Source of the DNA: Lysobacter arvi
GTDB taxonomy: Bacteria > Pseudomonadota > Gammaproteobacteria > Xanthomonadales > Xanthomonadaceae
Length of the DNA: 64,000 nt
NCBI GenBank assembly: GCA_031216755.1
Contig: JARUHG010000005.1
Span: 124,001-188,000 of the forward strand
Direction of reading: 5' to 3'
Shown piece after piece: positions 51,568 through 60,138 of the stretch (its first letter is position 1; every line of letters starts with the position of its first letter). The notes under the pieces were generated by a model. That model was not told the DNA's origin and ran no database searches. It was given only the letters and a program-made list of their open reading frames with translations. Made by a program: the position numbers and the translations under genes.

Positions 51568-51828
51568 CGCCTAGGGGGGCGGCGGCGTCGGGACAGCCAG
51601 ACCGTCAGGCCGGCTAGGAATAGCGCGCAGACACCAAGCGCATAGGAAAACAGCAGGAGTTGAGTGCCAACGCGACAGTACTGTTCGGCGTGATTGAGCG
51701 AGGTGGGGCCACACGCGCCGAACCGAAGGGAAGCGGTGGAGACTGCTGATAGAAAAAACGTAGGCCGCGGCAAGAGCGGTGGCGAGTGATGCGGCGCCGA
51801 ACAACCAAGTCGCAATGCGGAACGTCAT
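51546..51828 (-). pseudogene. Small membrane protein gene, probably frameshifted
   Basis: Two overlapping minus-strand frames each hold half of a plausible protein. One (from the ATG at 51828) reads TFRIATWLFGAASLATALAA and has a first membrane helix. The other, ending at 51546, gives GPTSLNHAEQYCRVGTQLLL then a second helix and a basic end (WLSRRRRPPRR). A single-base change near 51720-51750 would join them. It may be a true pseudogene or a sequence error. Confidence 0.5.
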
Positions 51829-51865
51829 TCTGCCGACTCCAATTGAGAGCAACCTTGCATGCACC

Positions 51866-51892
51866 GTCCGCTATCGGCCAACAGCGGACATT
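51866..51892. repeat. Type B palindrome
   Basis: GTCCGCTATCGGCCAACAGC followed by GGACATT: arms GTCCGCT/AGCGGAC are perfect. It separates the frameshifted small gene from the secreted hypothetical gene. Confidence 0.75.
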
Positions 51893-51910
51893 CGCAAACC
51901 GACACGGAAC

Positions 51911-52390
51911 CTAGTACCCGTCAGCTACGACCTTGAGCACCATTCCGCCTAACTGAGGGTCTTCAACGTATGCGAGCGTCACGGTGCTTCCTCGGTCGTC
52001 ATTTCCGTACTCAAGGGACATTGATGTGTCGTGGAGGGACACGCTCGAATCAATCCGTGTCTTGGGCGAAAGGCAGGTGGCCGCACGCTTGAGATTGTTG
52101 TCAGAGAACTCTACGGCCCCGTGTTCCATGAAGTAGGCGCATACGGCCATTGCGGGGGCATAACCATGGTGATTGCACCGCTTCGCAAAGATGGCTGGCT
52201 CAGGCGCGCCTTCAAAGTTCGCGCCCCATAAGGTGTGAAACTCAAGACTTCTAGTCTCTTCACGCGGGACCGAGTTCACAAACTCACGCAAGGGGCCACA
52301 AAGAGGATCAGGCCCGGCGAACGTTGTGAAGGGGGCGCCTAGCCCGATGAAGGCAATCAGAACCGCACGGTTCGCCAACCTGGTCGCCAC
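51911..52390 (-). CDS. Secreted hypothetical protein
   Basis: 159 residues from a GTG at 52390. A signal peptide (AVLIAFIGLGAPFTTFAG) precedes a domain with four Cys (PLCGPL, AKRCNHH, AVCAYF, AATCLSP) likely to form disulphides. I do not recognise a family. Base use is less GC-rich than flanking core genes. A type A palindrome begins 7 nt upstream of its start. Confidence 0.65.
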   Translation of the reverse strand: MATRLANRAVLIAFIGLGAPFTTFAGPDPLCGPLREFVNSVPREETRSLEFHTLWGANFEGAPEPAIFAKRCNHHGYAPAMAVCAYFMEHGAVEFSDNNLKRAATCLSPKTRIDSSVSLHDTSMSLEYGNDDRGSTVTLAYVEDPQLGGMVLKVVADGY

Positions 52391-52396
52391 GCACGC

Positions 52397-52428
52397 ATGT
52401 CCGCTTTGGGTTGAAAGCGGACATTAGC
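52397..52428. repeat. Type A palindrome
   Basis: Arms ATGTCCGCTTT (52397-52407) and AAAGCGGACAT (52414-52424) are perfect over 11 bp around GGGTTG, followed by TAGC. The same unit in other frames gives short SAFNPKRT-like spurious peptides. Confidence 0.85.
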
Positions 52429-52515
52429 ATTGCCCCGAGTAGATCAGCTAAGGCCGACCGCCGCCCAGGGAGACCGTGCCAGCCGAATTCCGCGGGTACA
52501 CGCGGGCTACGCGCG

Positions 52516-52854
52516 CTACCCCTTGTTGACGATGGCGACGATGACAGCCAGCGCTGCGGCGGCAATGGCAACCAGCGCTCCAGGACTCACGAATTGCCAA
52601 AGGTTCACTTCCGTTTCGCGGGAGGCCTCGAAGAACGCGTCGACATCCACGGGGTTCTCGGGAACGTGGGTGGGGTCTTCCAGCAGTCGCACCGCGTCCG
52701 CATGTTGAGTGTCAATCCAGACATGCAGAGCCCATTTGTTGTACATGGCCATCCCGCGGGTGCTTTCCGCATGGGTGGGAATGCCCTTTTCACGAAACAG
52801 GCGCTCATGCCGTTCAAGGTCTGATCGATCGAAGAAGTAGGTGAGAAACTTCAC
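52516..52854 (-). CDS. DUF2007-like protein with C-terminal membrane helix
   Basis: 112 residues. The soluble part (FLTYFFDRSDLERHERLFREKG, VWIDTQHADAVRLLED) resembles the small DUF2007 'signal-transducing' fold, and residues ~88-108 (ALVAIAAAALAVIVAIV) are a membrane helix. The similarity is recognised by pattern, so the family name is tentative. It lies between two palindrome clusters. Confidence 0.6.
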   Translation of the reverse strand: MKFLTYFFDRSDLERHERLFREKGIPTHAESTRGMAMYNKWALHVWIDTQHADAVRLLEDPTHVPENPVDVDAFFEASRETEVNLWQFVSPGALVAIAAAALAVIVAIVNKG

Positions 52855-52891
52855 AGGGCCTCATGAATGGCGCTTGGATTTCGGAGCTGCG

Positions 52892-52978
52892 ATGTCCGCT
52901 CCGGGTCGAAAGCGGACATTAGCAGCCCGGCGGCCGGTCGTCCGGCCGAGCGTCCGCTAACGGCCCGGAGCGGACGTT
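52892..52978. repeat. Intact A-B palindrome pair
   Basis: Type A (ATGTCCGCT at 52892-52900 with AGCGGACAT at 52911-52919) is followed 31 bp later by type B (CGTCCGCT at 52951-52958 with AGCGGACG at 52969-52976). The spacer holds a further CGGCCGG/CCGGCCG stem. This is the best-preserved pair. The rest of the 353-bp gap 52855-53207 shows nothing. Confidence 0.85.
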
Positions 52979-53207
52979 CCGGATTTCGTAGGCGTACCAC
53001 CAGAACCTGAAAGCAAGTCCTCGCCTTGGGGTCCGCCGATCGAGTGATTCCCGGCGCCAGCGTGAATGCCGCGACACCGGCTTTTAGCGGAACAAGTCAA
53101 TTGGATCCGCACGCAGGCGCGGCCGGCTGCCAGTCTCCGGAAACGCCCGCTCTGTGGATTGCCGTGAGAGCGCGAGGCGCCACGCGTCCGTAAGCCTCCA
53201 CCACGAT

Positions 53208-53543
53208 TCAGGCGCGTTCCTTGCTACCACGACTGTTGAGGTAGCTGGCGATCGAAAGCCCAAGCACCATCGGAGCGATGAACCACACCAGCGGCGGAAC
53301 GAGTGCATTCAATCTCGCTGCAAAGAGGGTCACCGGAACCAGGGCCAGCGTGAACCAGAGCACGAGGCCCAGGAGAATGTATCCCAGGGTGATGGCGCGG
53401 ACCTGTCCGCCGGAAACGGGACGGCCGAACAGGCCCTTCTGGTTGATGCGGCCCGTGATCACTCGCCCCGGGAATGTAGTGATCGGCGAGAAGAGCAGAA
53501 AGAGAAGAAAGAAATAGATCGCAGCCGTCACCACCAGCATCAT
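53208..53543 (-). CDS. Hypothetical membrane protein
   Basis: 111 residues with three membrane helices (VVTAAIYFFLLFLLFSP, AITLGYILLGLVLWFTLALV, LVPPLVWFIAPMVLGLSIAS) and a basic tail. Start ATG 53543 is followed by a second Met. I do not recognise it. It follows the same strand and repeat pattern as its small neighbours. Confidence 0.6.
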   Translation of the reverse strand: MMLVVTAAIYFFLLFLLFSPITTFPGRVITGRINQKGLFGRPVSGGQVRAITLGYILLGLVLWFTLALVPVTLFAARLNALVPPLVWFIAPMVLGLSIASYLNSRGSKERA

Positions 53544-53597
53544 GTCCCCAGCCTCGATTGCGTAGCGTCTCCGTATTGAACGGTGGATGGTAACTCG

Positions 53598-53629
53598 ATG
53601 TCCGCTACGGGTCGAAAGCGGACGTTAGC
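53598..53629. repeat. Type A palindrome
   Basis: ATGTCCGCT (53598-53606) with AGCGGACGT (53617-53625), one mismatch, then TAGC. It marks the right edge of the 50.9-53.6 kb patch. Confidence 0.75.
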
Positions 53630-53722
53630 ACCTTATATCCCTGCGCGCGGCGGCAATGCAGCCTCTGACGGTCGGCGTAAGATCGCGGGATGAGGCAATA
53701 GGTCAGTTGACGGAGAAGGCTC

Positions 53723-54208
53723 ATGGAACGGATTGGTCGCTGGTGGCTCGCCACGATGCTGCTGGGTTGCACCGCATTGGCCACGGCTGGAACCTCCGAC
53801 ACGTCACCGCTGGTGGGACGCTGGGCACTCGACGTATCGAAGCTGGAGATGCCCGCGGAAGCTCGGCCCAGGAGCGTGACCATGGAGTTCCGCGACGCGG
53901 GCGGCGGGAAATGGACGTCGCGCGTGATCATCGTGCACGCCAGTGGCGAACAGATGCGTGCGGAAACATCACTGCCGTTGGACGGCCGGCCCGGTCCCAT
54001 ACGCGGCAACTACTGGGCCGATGTGTCGGCGGTGAAGATGCCCGCGTCGAACGTGCTCGTGATGCAACTGGCGGACGACGGAAAGCCGGCGTCCACCCGC
54101 ATCTATTCGGTCGGCGAGGATCGCCAGACGATGACGGAAACCAAGGCGATCTTCGGCGAGGACGGCACGCCCATCCTGCAGACCAACCACTTCACGCGCC
54201 TTCCGTAA
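53723..54208 (+). CDS. Exported hypothetical protein
   Basis: 161 residues from the ATG at 53723. The N-terminus (WWLATMLLGCTALATAG) could be a lipoprotein signal with Cys16 or a normal signal peptide. The mature part (PLVGRWALDVSKLEMPAEARPRSV) looks like a lipocalin-type beta barrel. It is not named further. Unlike its neighbours it lies on the plus strand and is not bracketed by palindromes. Confidence 0.65.
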   Translation: MERIGRWWLATMLLGCTALATAGTSDTSPLVGRWALDVSKLEMPAEARPRSVTMEFRDAGGGKWTSRVIIVHASGEQMRAETSLPLDGRPGPIRGNYWADVSAVKMPASNVLVMQLADDGKPASTRIYSVGEDRQTMTETKAIFGEDGTPILQTNHFTRLP

Positions 54209-54452
54209 CGGGTCGTGTCACGACCACGTTTGCCGTCGACCCTGGATCGGACAATGCGTCCGCTCCGCGCCACGGCAATCCGCTTTCTGCCGGACGCGGG
54301 TTCCCGCGCACCTTCAGGCACGTGGAGCAGTCGCCCCTCCCCGCCAGGCGGTCGCGAAGAAGTGCAATGAAACCCGGCCAGTATCGCGACGCTCAGACCA
54401 GCCGCGGAATTGCCTGATGCGGATGGCCCACCTCAATGAAGTCATGCCGCGA

Positions 54453-54479
54453 CCCGGCGCCGCACGTAGCGACGCCGGG
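54453..54479 (-). terminator. Hairpin after the autotransporter gene
   Basis: CCCGGCG (54453-54459) pairs with CGCCGGG (54473-54479), 12 nt after the stop of the autotransporter gene. No clear T-tract follows. Confidence 0.45.
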
Positions 54480-54490
54480 CGCGTCGGCGG

Positions 54491-57400
54491 TCATGGTTGC
54501 GCCGAATCGCCGTCCTTCGCCGTGACGTCGCCGTCGTCGAGCGACGTCACGCTCGGGCCGGACGCGGCCGGCGAGAACGAGATCGTCAGCCCGAGCGTGC
54601 TGCTTGGACGCAGGCCATCGGCGTGCTGTCGGCGTCCCAGCACCGAGAGCTTCCAGCCGGAGCCAAGCTCCATGTCGAAGCCGCCGCCGTACGTCAGCGC
54701 GTTGTCGCCGTAGCCGCGCATGCCGAGCACGTAGCCGCCATCCACCGGCAGCACGACGTAGTTGAGTTCCACGTCGCTGCGGTTCTCGAGCGTCTCGCGG
54801 TATTCCAGCATCCAGTACGGCCGGAAAGCGGTGCCGCGCGGCGTAAGGATCGGGAAGCTGCCCTCCACGCCGAGGGAGGCGCCGCTGTTCTCGATGCGCT
54901 GCGAACCGTACGCGAGGTCGTACAGGCCCAGGCCCTGCTCGCGATAGGCGTCGAGCGTGGTGCGGCTCGCGTCGAGGCGGCCGTACCCGGTCAGCGTCAT
55001 GCCGATGCCGCCGCCGTGTTCATAGCCGGCGGTAAGCGCGCCAAACGCCTGCTCGCCGCCGCGCGATGCAGAGGCCGTGGCATTGGCGGCCTCGCTGTGG
55101 CGTCGCATATCGAAGTCCAGATCGCCCCAGCCGACGATGCCGTCGACGAACCAGCGCTGCGCCGGGCGCCACAGGCCGTAAAGCGAGACGGCGCGCTGCT
55201 GCGCATCGAGGCTCGAGCGTCCGTCGTCCAGGTCGGTGTCGTTCCAGCCCCAGCCGCCGGCAACGCCGAGCAGCACGCGGTCGTTGAATCGCCAGTCCGC
55301 GCCGACGGTGACGCCGTCGCTCTGGAAGTCGAACTGCCCTCCCTGATCGCCTTCGTCGCGTCCGCCGCTGGTGATCGCGCCCGCGGACCACACGGCGAGC
55401 CCCTTCGGCAGGTGCGCGGTTTCCTTCGAGGTGAACTGGTCCGCGCTCATCGAGAGCCCACCGCCGGAACGGCTCGCCATCGCGAAGGTGAGGTCGTTGC
55501 TCGAACGGTTGACGCTGGCGAAGCGTTGCTGGCGCAGGCGGCTGTCGATGTTCGACAGCTGCGCGGCCGCAAAGCGCACGCTCGCATCCGCCTGCGCCTG
55601 CAGGCTGCCGACCACGCTCGCGTCCTTCGTCGGATCCGGACGCGCGGTGACGGTCAGTGTCGCGCTCACCGAACCCTGCGCGTAGTTGCCGTGCGCGGCC
55701 TGCGTCGCGACGAGCGTCGTGACGCCGGGGCCGACCAGCGTCACGCGGCGGCCGCTCACCGTGGCGACGGCGGCGTTGGTGCTGGTGAAGACGAATGCGC
55801 CCTGGCTGTCGCTGTGCGGATCGGGAAGGTCGAACGCCGCGTCGCCGACGATGCGGCTCATCTCGCCGACCCAGCTCAGCGTGGGTGCGGCACGCGCGAT
55901 GACCACTTCCAACGCGGCCTGCTTCGCGGCTGCGTAGTCGTTCGTGCCCGCCTGGTCGGCGGTGAGCGTGCACGTCCCGGCGGCCAGCATGGTCGCGACC
56001 GAACCGGCGACCGTGCAAACGGCCGGACTGGTGCTTGCGAACACGATCGGGTTGCCCGACGCGCCACCCGTTGCCGACAGCGCGAACGTGCCGTTCGGCG
56101 CGTACACCGGCGCCGCCGGGTTGGCGATGAAGCCACTGATGACCTGCGTCGCGGCCGCGATGGTCACGTCGATAACGAGCTGCGGCGCCGCGTCGTAATG
56201 CGCGTCGGCGGCCTGGTCGGCGGTGAGCGAACAGGTGCCCGCGGCGATCATGGTGACAGTGTCGTCCGCGACCGTGCAGACCTGCGGCGTCGTGCTGCCG
56301 AACACCACCGGCTGGCTCGACACGCCCGGCGTCGCCGATACCGCGAACGTGCCGCCCGCGACGAACACCGGCGTGGCCGGCGTGGCGATGAAACCGGTGA
56401 TCGCCTGGGTTTGCTGGCCGACGATCACGCCCGACGCGTCGCCGACGTTGTTCAGCAGCAGCGTCGCCGCGTTCCCGGCGGCGTCGGCGATCGCGCCACC
56501 GTTCGCGATGCTCGCGCCAAGATCGATGCCGCCCGCGTCGCGATCGCCGGTAGCGACGGTATAGGCGAAGGCCAGCGCATTCGTACCCGAACCGCTGACG
56601 TACTCCGCCGCGCGTGCGCCGACCTCCAGCGCGATCGGCAATTGCGCCGTTCCCGCCACCTGCACCGGTTCGCTGAACTCGACGACGAAGGTGAGCAACT
56701 GTCCGGCGATGTATTGGCCGGCAGTAGGCACCGTCACGCGCGTGATGGCGGGCGCGGTGTGGTCGAGCGTGTACGCCGGACCGCCGTTGTAGCCGGGCGC
56801 GGCATTGCCCGCGGTATCGACGATGCCGGTGCCGCTGGCGTTGAGCACCAGCTGCAGCGTGCCGTCGCCGCTGGCGCCGGAAACCGTCACGGTGTAGCGG
56901 ATGTTGTCGCTCGTCGCCAGGCCGGTGACGCTTGCGCTGGCGGTGCCGGTGGTGACCAGCGTGAAGTCGCCCGCGCCGACGCCGGTGACCGGCTCGGAGA
57001 ACACCACGTCGAATGCCATCGCGGTCGCGTTCGTCGGCGAGGCGTCGCGCCGTTCGATCGCGCTGACCACCGGCGCGGTGCTGTCGCGCGGCACCACGGT
57101 GATCGTCACGAAATCCGTGTCGGTCTTCGCGCCGCCGAAACCGGTGTTGCCGCGGTCGTCGCTGACGATCTGCAGGAACGCGCTGCCGACGGCGGTCGGA
57201 ACGAAGATGAGGCCGTTCAGCGCGGCATTGATGCTCGCGAGCGTGCCCCTGAAGCGCGCCGAGTTGTCGCTGGTGCCGTCGCCCGTCACGAAGACGAGGC
57301 CGGCCGTGGTCGAAAGCGAGAACACGCCATTGTTCGAGGCGATCGCCACTTCGATCTGCGCGTTGCCGGCGTCGGCGTCGCTGATGGACAGCGTACTGCC

Positions 57401-59086
57401 GAAGTCCAACGTGTCGCCTTCCACGACCGTGCGCGGGCCGGGCACCTGGTTCACCGGTCCCTGGTTGTTCGCACCGACCAGCACCTGCGCAGTGCTGCCG
57501 ACGGCGTTGAGCGTCGTCGTCGCATCGCGCCCGTGCGCGTTGCGCAGGCTGCCGCCGTTCAACGACAGCGTGCCGACCGTGATGCCATCGAAATCCATAT
57601 GGCCCGGCAACACCGTGTAGCGAAACGTCGTCGACGCGGTGCCCGAACCCGCGACGTACTCCGCCTGCACCGCGGTCGAGCCGATCGTCAGGGCGATGCG
57701 CGGCGTGCCCGCGACGGTGACCGGCTGGTCCCAGGCAACGCTGAAATCGAGCGTTTCGCCGGGCCCGTACAGGTTCGGCGCCGGCACGCTGACGCCCGTG
57801 ACGATGGGCGCCGAACTTGGCGTCACCGCATTCGACGCGGCGGACGCGGCGCCATCGCCCGCGCTGTTCGTCGCGACGACAGTGAAGGTGTACGTCGTGC
57901 CGTTCGCCAGGCCGGCGACGCGGATCGGGCTTGCGATACCCGTTCCGGTGAAACCGCCCGGAGTCGACGTCACGGTGTAGCCGTCGATCGCGACACCGCC
58001 TGTGGACGCCGGCGCGGTGAAGCCCACCGTCGCTTCGCCATCGCCTGCCGTCGCCGTGCCGATCGTCGGGGCGTCCGGTACCACCGCGTTGACCGCGAAG
58101 GTCCGCGATACGCGCGGCGCGGCTTCGAATTCCGCATTGCCGGGCTGGTCGGCGTGGATGGTGCACGCGCCGGCGCTCACGAACGTCAGCGCACCGCCTG
58201 CGGTGATCGTGCAGACCGCGCTGGTGCCGGAGCTGAAGATCGCGCCAAGGCCCGACGTGGTCGTCGCCGACAACGTCGGCGTGGTGCCGAAGTTCTGCGC
58301 GCCTGGATTGTCGAAGGCGATGCTTTGCGGCGCCTGGGGCGTGACGGCGTTCGAAGTCGGCGACGACGTGCTCGTGCCCATCGTGCTCGTCGCGGTGATC
58401 GTGAAGCGGTAGGTCACGCCGTTGCGCAGGCCGTTCACGGTGATCGGCCCGCGCGCGCCGCTGGCGGTGATCCCATCGGGCTGCGAGGTGACGGTGTAGT
58501 TGTCGACGGGGTAACCGCCGTCGAAAGGCTCGGGGAACGTCACCGTCGCCTTGCCGTCGCTGGCCGTGGCGGTCACGACGCCCGGGGCGTCAGGCTGGCG
58601 CGGCGGTGCATAGCCGAGCACGAACGTGTTGGTGCTGCCGCTGCGTGCCGCGGCGCCTTCGCGCGTCGCGCGCCAGCGTCCGAGCGCGGTCACCTTGCCC
58701 ATGGCCACGTCCATGTCGGTCGTGGTGTAGGTGAAGGTGCAGGTCGTGGTCACGCCCAGGTTGGCGGGCACGCCCGGGCAGCTCAACGCGGACATGCCCG
58801 TCGGACTGCCGCTGGTGAAGGTGAGGTCCTTGATCGCCGCATTGCCGGTGGACAATTCGACGTAGAACGTCAGCGGCTGCCCCGCGCGCGAGAACGACGG
58901 CCGGTTGGCGCCGGTGATGGACACGGTGGTGGTCTGCGCGGCGGCCGGCGCCGCGAAGAAGCCCATCAGCAGGGCCAGCGCCGCGACCGCCGCGCGTCGC
59001 GTTGCCCCCGATTTCCCGATGCCGCGCAGCGCGCGCACGGCATCGTTCACGCCGACCCATCGCTGGATCGCGTCCTGATTCCACAT
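54491..59086 (-). CDS. Giant Ig-like/Fn3 autotransporter
   Basis: 1531 residues from the ATG at 59086 (GGGGA upstream). After a long leader (AAVAALALLMGFFAAPAAAQ) come an N-terminal domain, two fibronectin-III-like repeats (PDAPGVVTATASDGKATVTF and PDAPTIGTATAGDGEATVGF), bacterial Ig-like units (DSTAPVVSAIERRDASPTNA), two near-identical repeats (ITGFIATPATPVF / ISGFIANPAAPVY), and a C-terminal autotransporter barrel (~1230-1505; VTVGADWRFNDRVLLGVAGG, FRPYWMLEYRE). The last strand LGLTISF is followed by ~27 polar residues. It is a probable surface adhesin. Confidence 0.88.
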   Translation of the reverse strand: MWNQDAIQRWVGVNDAVRALRGIGKSGATRRAAVAALALLMGFFAAPAAAQTTTVSITGANRPSFSRAGQPLTFYVELSTGNAAIKDLTFTSGSPTGMSALSCPGVPANLGVTTTCTFTYTTTDMDVAMGKVTALGRWRATREGAAARSGSTNTFVLGYAPPRQPDAPGVVTATASDGKATVTFPEPFDGGYPVDNYTVTSQPDGITASGARGPITVNGLRNGVTYRFTITATSTMGTSTSSPTSNAVTPQAPQSIAFDNPGAQNFGTTPTLSATTTSGLGAIFSSGTSAVCTITAGGALTFVSAGACTIHADQPGNAEFEAAPRVSRTFAVNAVVPDAPTIGTATAGDGEATVGFTAPASTGGVAIDGYTVTSTPGGFTGTGIASPIRVAGLANGTTYTFTVVATNSAGDGAASAASNAVTPSSAPIVTGVSVPAPNLYGPGETLDFSVAWDQPVTVAGTPRIALTIGSTAVQAEYVAGSGTASTTFRYTVLPGHMDFDGITVGTLSLNGGSLRNAHGRDATTTLNAVGSTAQVLVGANNQGPVNQVPGPRTVVEGDTLDFGSTLSISDADAGNAQIEVAIASNNGVFSLSTTAGLVFVTGDGTSDNSARFRGTLASINAALNGLIFVPTAVGSAFLQIVSDDRGNTGFGGAKTDTDFVTITVVPRDSTAPVVSAIERRDASPTNATAMAFDVVFSEPVTGVGAGDFTLVTTGTASASVTGLATSDNIRYTVTVSGASGDGTLQLVLNASGTGIVDTAGNAAPGYNGGPAYTLDHTAPAITRVTVPTAGQYIAGQLLTFVVEFSEPVQVAGTAQLPIALEVGARAAEYVSGSGTNALAFAYTVATGDRDAGGIDLGASIANGGAIADAAGNAATLLLNNVGDASGVIVGQQTQAITGFIATPATPVFVAGGTFAVSATPGVSSQPVVFGSTTPQVCTVADDTVTMIAAGTCSLTADQAADAHYDAAPQLVIDVTIAAATQVISGFIANPAAPVYAPNGTFALSATGGASGNPIVFASTSPAVCTVAGSVATMLAAGTCTLTADQAGTNDYAAAKQAALEVVIARAAPTLSWVGEMSRIVGDAAFDLPDPHSDSQGAFVFTSTNAAVATVSGRRVTLVGPGVTTLVATQAAHGNYAQGSVSATLTVTARPDPTKDASVVGSLQAQADASVRFAAAQLSNIDSRLRQQRFASVNRSSNDLTFAMASRSGGGLSMSADQFTSKETAHLPKGLAVWSAGAITSGGRDEGDQGGQFDFQSDGVTVGADWRFNDRVLLGVAGGWGWNDTDLDDGRSSLDAQQRAVSLYGLWRPAQRWFVDGIVGWGDLDFDMRRHSEAANATASASRGGEQAFGALTAGYEHGGGIGMTLTGYGRLDASRTTLDAYREQGLGLYDLAYGSQRIENSGASLGVEGSFPILTPRGTAFRPYWMLEYRETLENRSDVELNYVVLPVDGGYVLGMRGYGDNALTYGGGFDMELGSGWKLSVLGRRQHADGLRPSSTLGLTISFSPAASGPSVTSLDDGDVTAKDGDSAQP

Positions 59087-59523
59087 GGTGATTCCCCGGT
59101 TGGTGCCGCTTCCCCAGCGTCGCCGTGAAAATGTGACGGCGAGCGCACTTCAACGGCGCGCATCTGACCACGTTTGGAGGCCGATTTCCAGCGCCGAGGC
59201 TTGCGGGGCCTGGCCCCGTGGCCATTCGCGAACGGGGATTCGCTTTCGGCGGGCCGGGGAACCTGGGGCAAAACGAGCGCGATCACGACTGCTGGCCGCC
59301 CTGATCGCGCGGCGTCGCGCGCGCGACATTCATGGCTGCAAAGTGGTGACGCGCATTTCCGACCGGACGCATCGGCGGCACGAGCGGACGCGCGCGTACG
59401 TCGCGGCGCGGGCATCACCTGGGCGAGTTCGTCCGTCCTACGTTCCGGCGGCGCATTCCGCGTCTTCGGCCCGATGGTTACCTGCCGGGCCGGGGCTGCG
59501 CGTTTACGCCAGAACCAGGTCTG
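59087..59523. other. 437-bp interval upstream of the autotransporter
   Basis: No supported gene. It must hold the autotransporter promoter, but no convincing -35/-10 pair was found. The right end carries a type B palindrome (59519-59542). Confidence 0.45.
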
Positions 59524-59542
59524 CTAACGGCCAGAAGCGGAC
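59519..59542. repeat. Type B palindrome overlapping a gene end
   Basis: GTCTGCTAACGGCCAGAAGC then GGAC. On the minus strand it encodes the final residues and TAG stop of the gene at 59524-59958, as B copies do for other small genes here. Confidence 0.75.
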
Positions 59543-59958
59543 ACGAAGGGCTGGAAAGCACCAGCAGAACTGACCCGTTCCACCGAGCGCGCGAGAATCC
59601 AGCCGTACATGCCGAAGGATTGCTCAAGGTCGTAGCCCCTAAGGCCACAGGAGATGCAGAAGGCAGTGGCGGCCTCTGCCGATACGGCCCACGGCCCTGG
59701 CCATCCACACTGCCGGAATCCTGCTGCAAGGTTGGCCCATTCCCGAGCGACAAGCGTCGCAGCGGACGTTTCCGCAAGATCAAGAACAATTGACGGGAGT
59801 TGCGGATAAGGGAATTGGTGTGCAGCAACGCCGCGAAAAATGAGCTGAAACTCGGCTGCGGCCGACCCATGGCCCGGTGCTAGCGAAAGCACCAGCTCTG
59901 CGGTGCGAGAGTCGAAAGAGTACGCAACGACCTCCGCATCATGAATTCCAGCGAACAT
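59524..59958 (-). CDS. Hypothetical cassette-like protein
   Basis: 144 residues from the ATG at 59958 (GGAG upstream). The sequence (FAGIHDAEVVAYSFDSRTAELVLSL, FRGVAAHQFPYPQLPSIVLDL) predicts a small alpha/beta fold with one FCISCG Cys pair. I do not recognise it. It sits between a type B palindrome (3' end) and a type A palindrome (28 nt upstream of the start), like the small genes at 51-53 kb, although it is 6 kb away. Confidence 0.6.
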   Translation of the reverse strand: MFAGIHDAEVVAYSFDSRTAELVLSLAPGHGSAAAEFQLIFRGVAAHQFPYPQLPSIVLDLAETSAATLVAREWANLAAGFRQCGWPGPWAVSAEAATAFCISCGLRGYDLEQSFGMYGWILARSVERVSSAGAFQPFVSASGR

Positions 59959-59985
59959 TCTCTCGCTCCGTGTATGCATGAGGCC

Positions 59986-60017
59986 ATGACCGCCTTGGGT
60001 CGAAAGCGGACATTAGC
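59986..60017. repeat. Type A palindrome
   Basis: ATGACCGCCTTGGGTCGAAA then GCGGACATTAGC; two arm mismatches. It lies upstream of the small gene at 59524-59958. Confidence 0.75.
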
Positions 60018-60138
60018 ATCGCCGACCCCGAAGTGGTCCGATTTCCGCGTGTCGATCCACTGCCCTGAAGCACGGCCGAGTCGGTCTTCCCCCTCGCGCT
60101 GTGGCTCCAAGTTCCCGAACCCGGCGCAGGGTTCCTCG

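Noticed and set aside
50958-53629. A defence island in the small-gene patch
   Set aside because: None of the small proteins shows nuclease, reverse transcriptase, TIR, kinase or NTPase motifs, so only a cassette-like array is claimed.
54497-59128. A 1543-residue frame antisense to the autotransporter
   Set aside because: Same GC3 effect; Arg/His/Ala-rich with no domain, while the minus strand has signal peptide, repeats and barrel.
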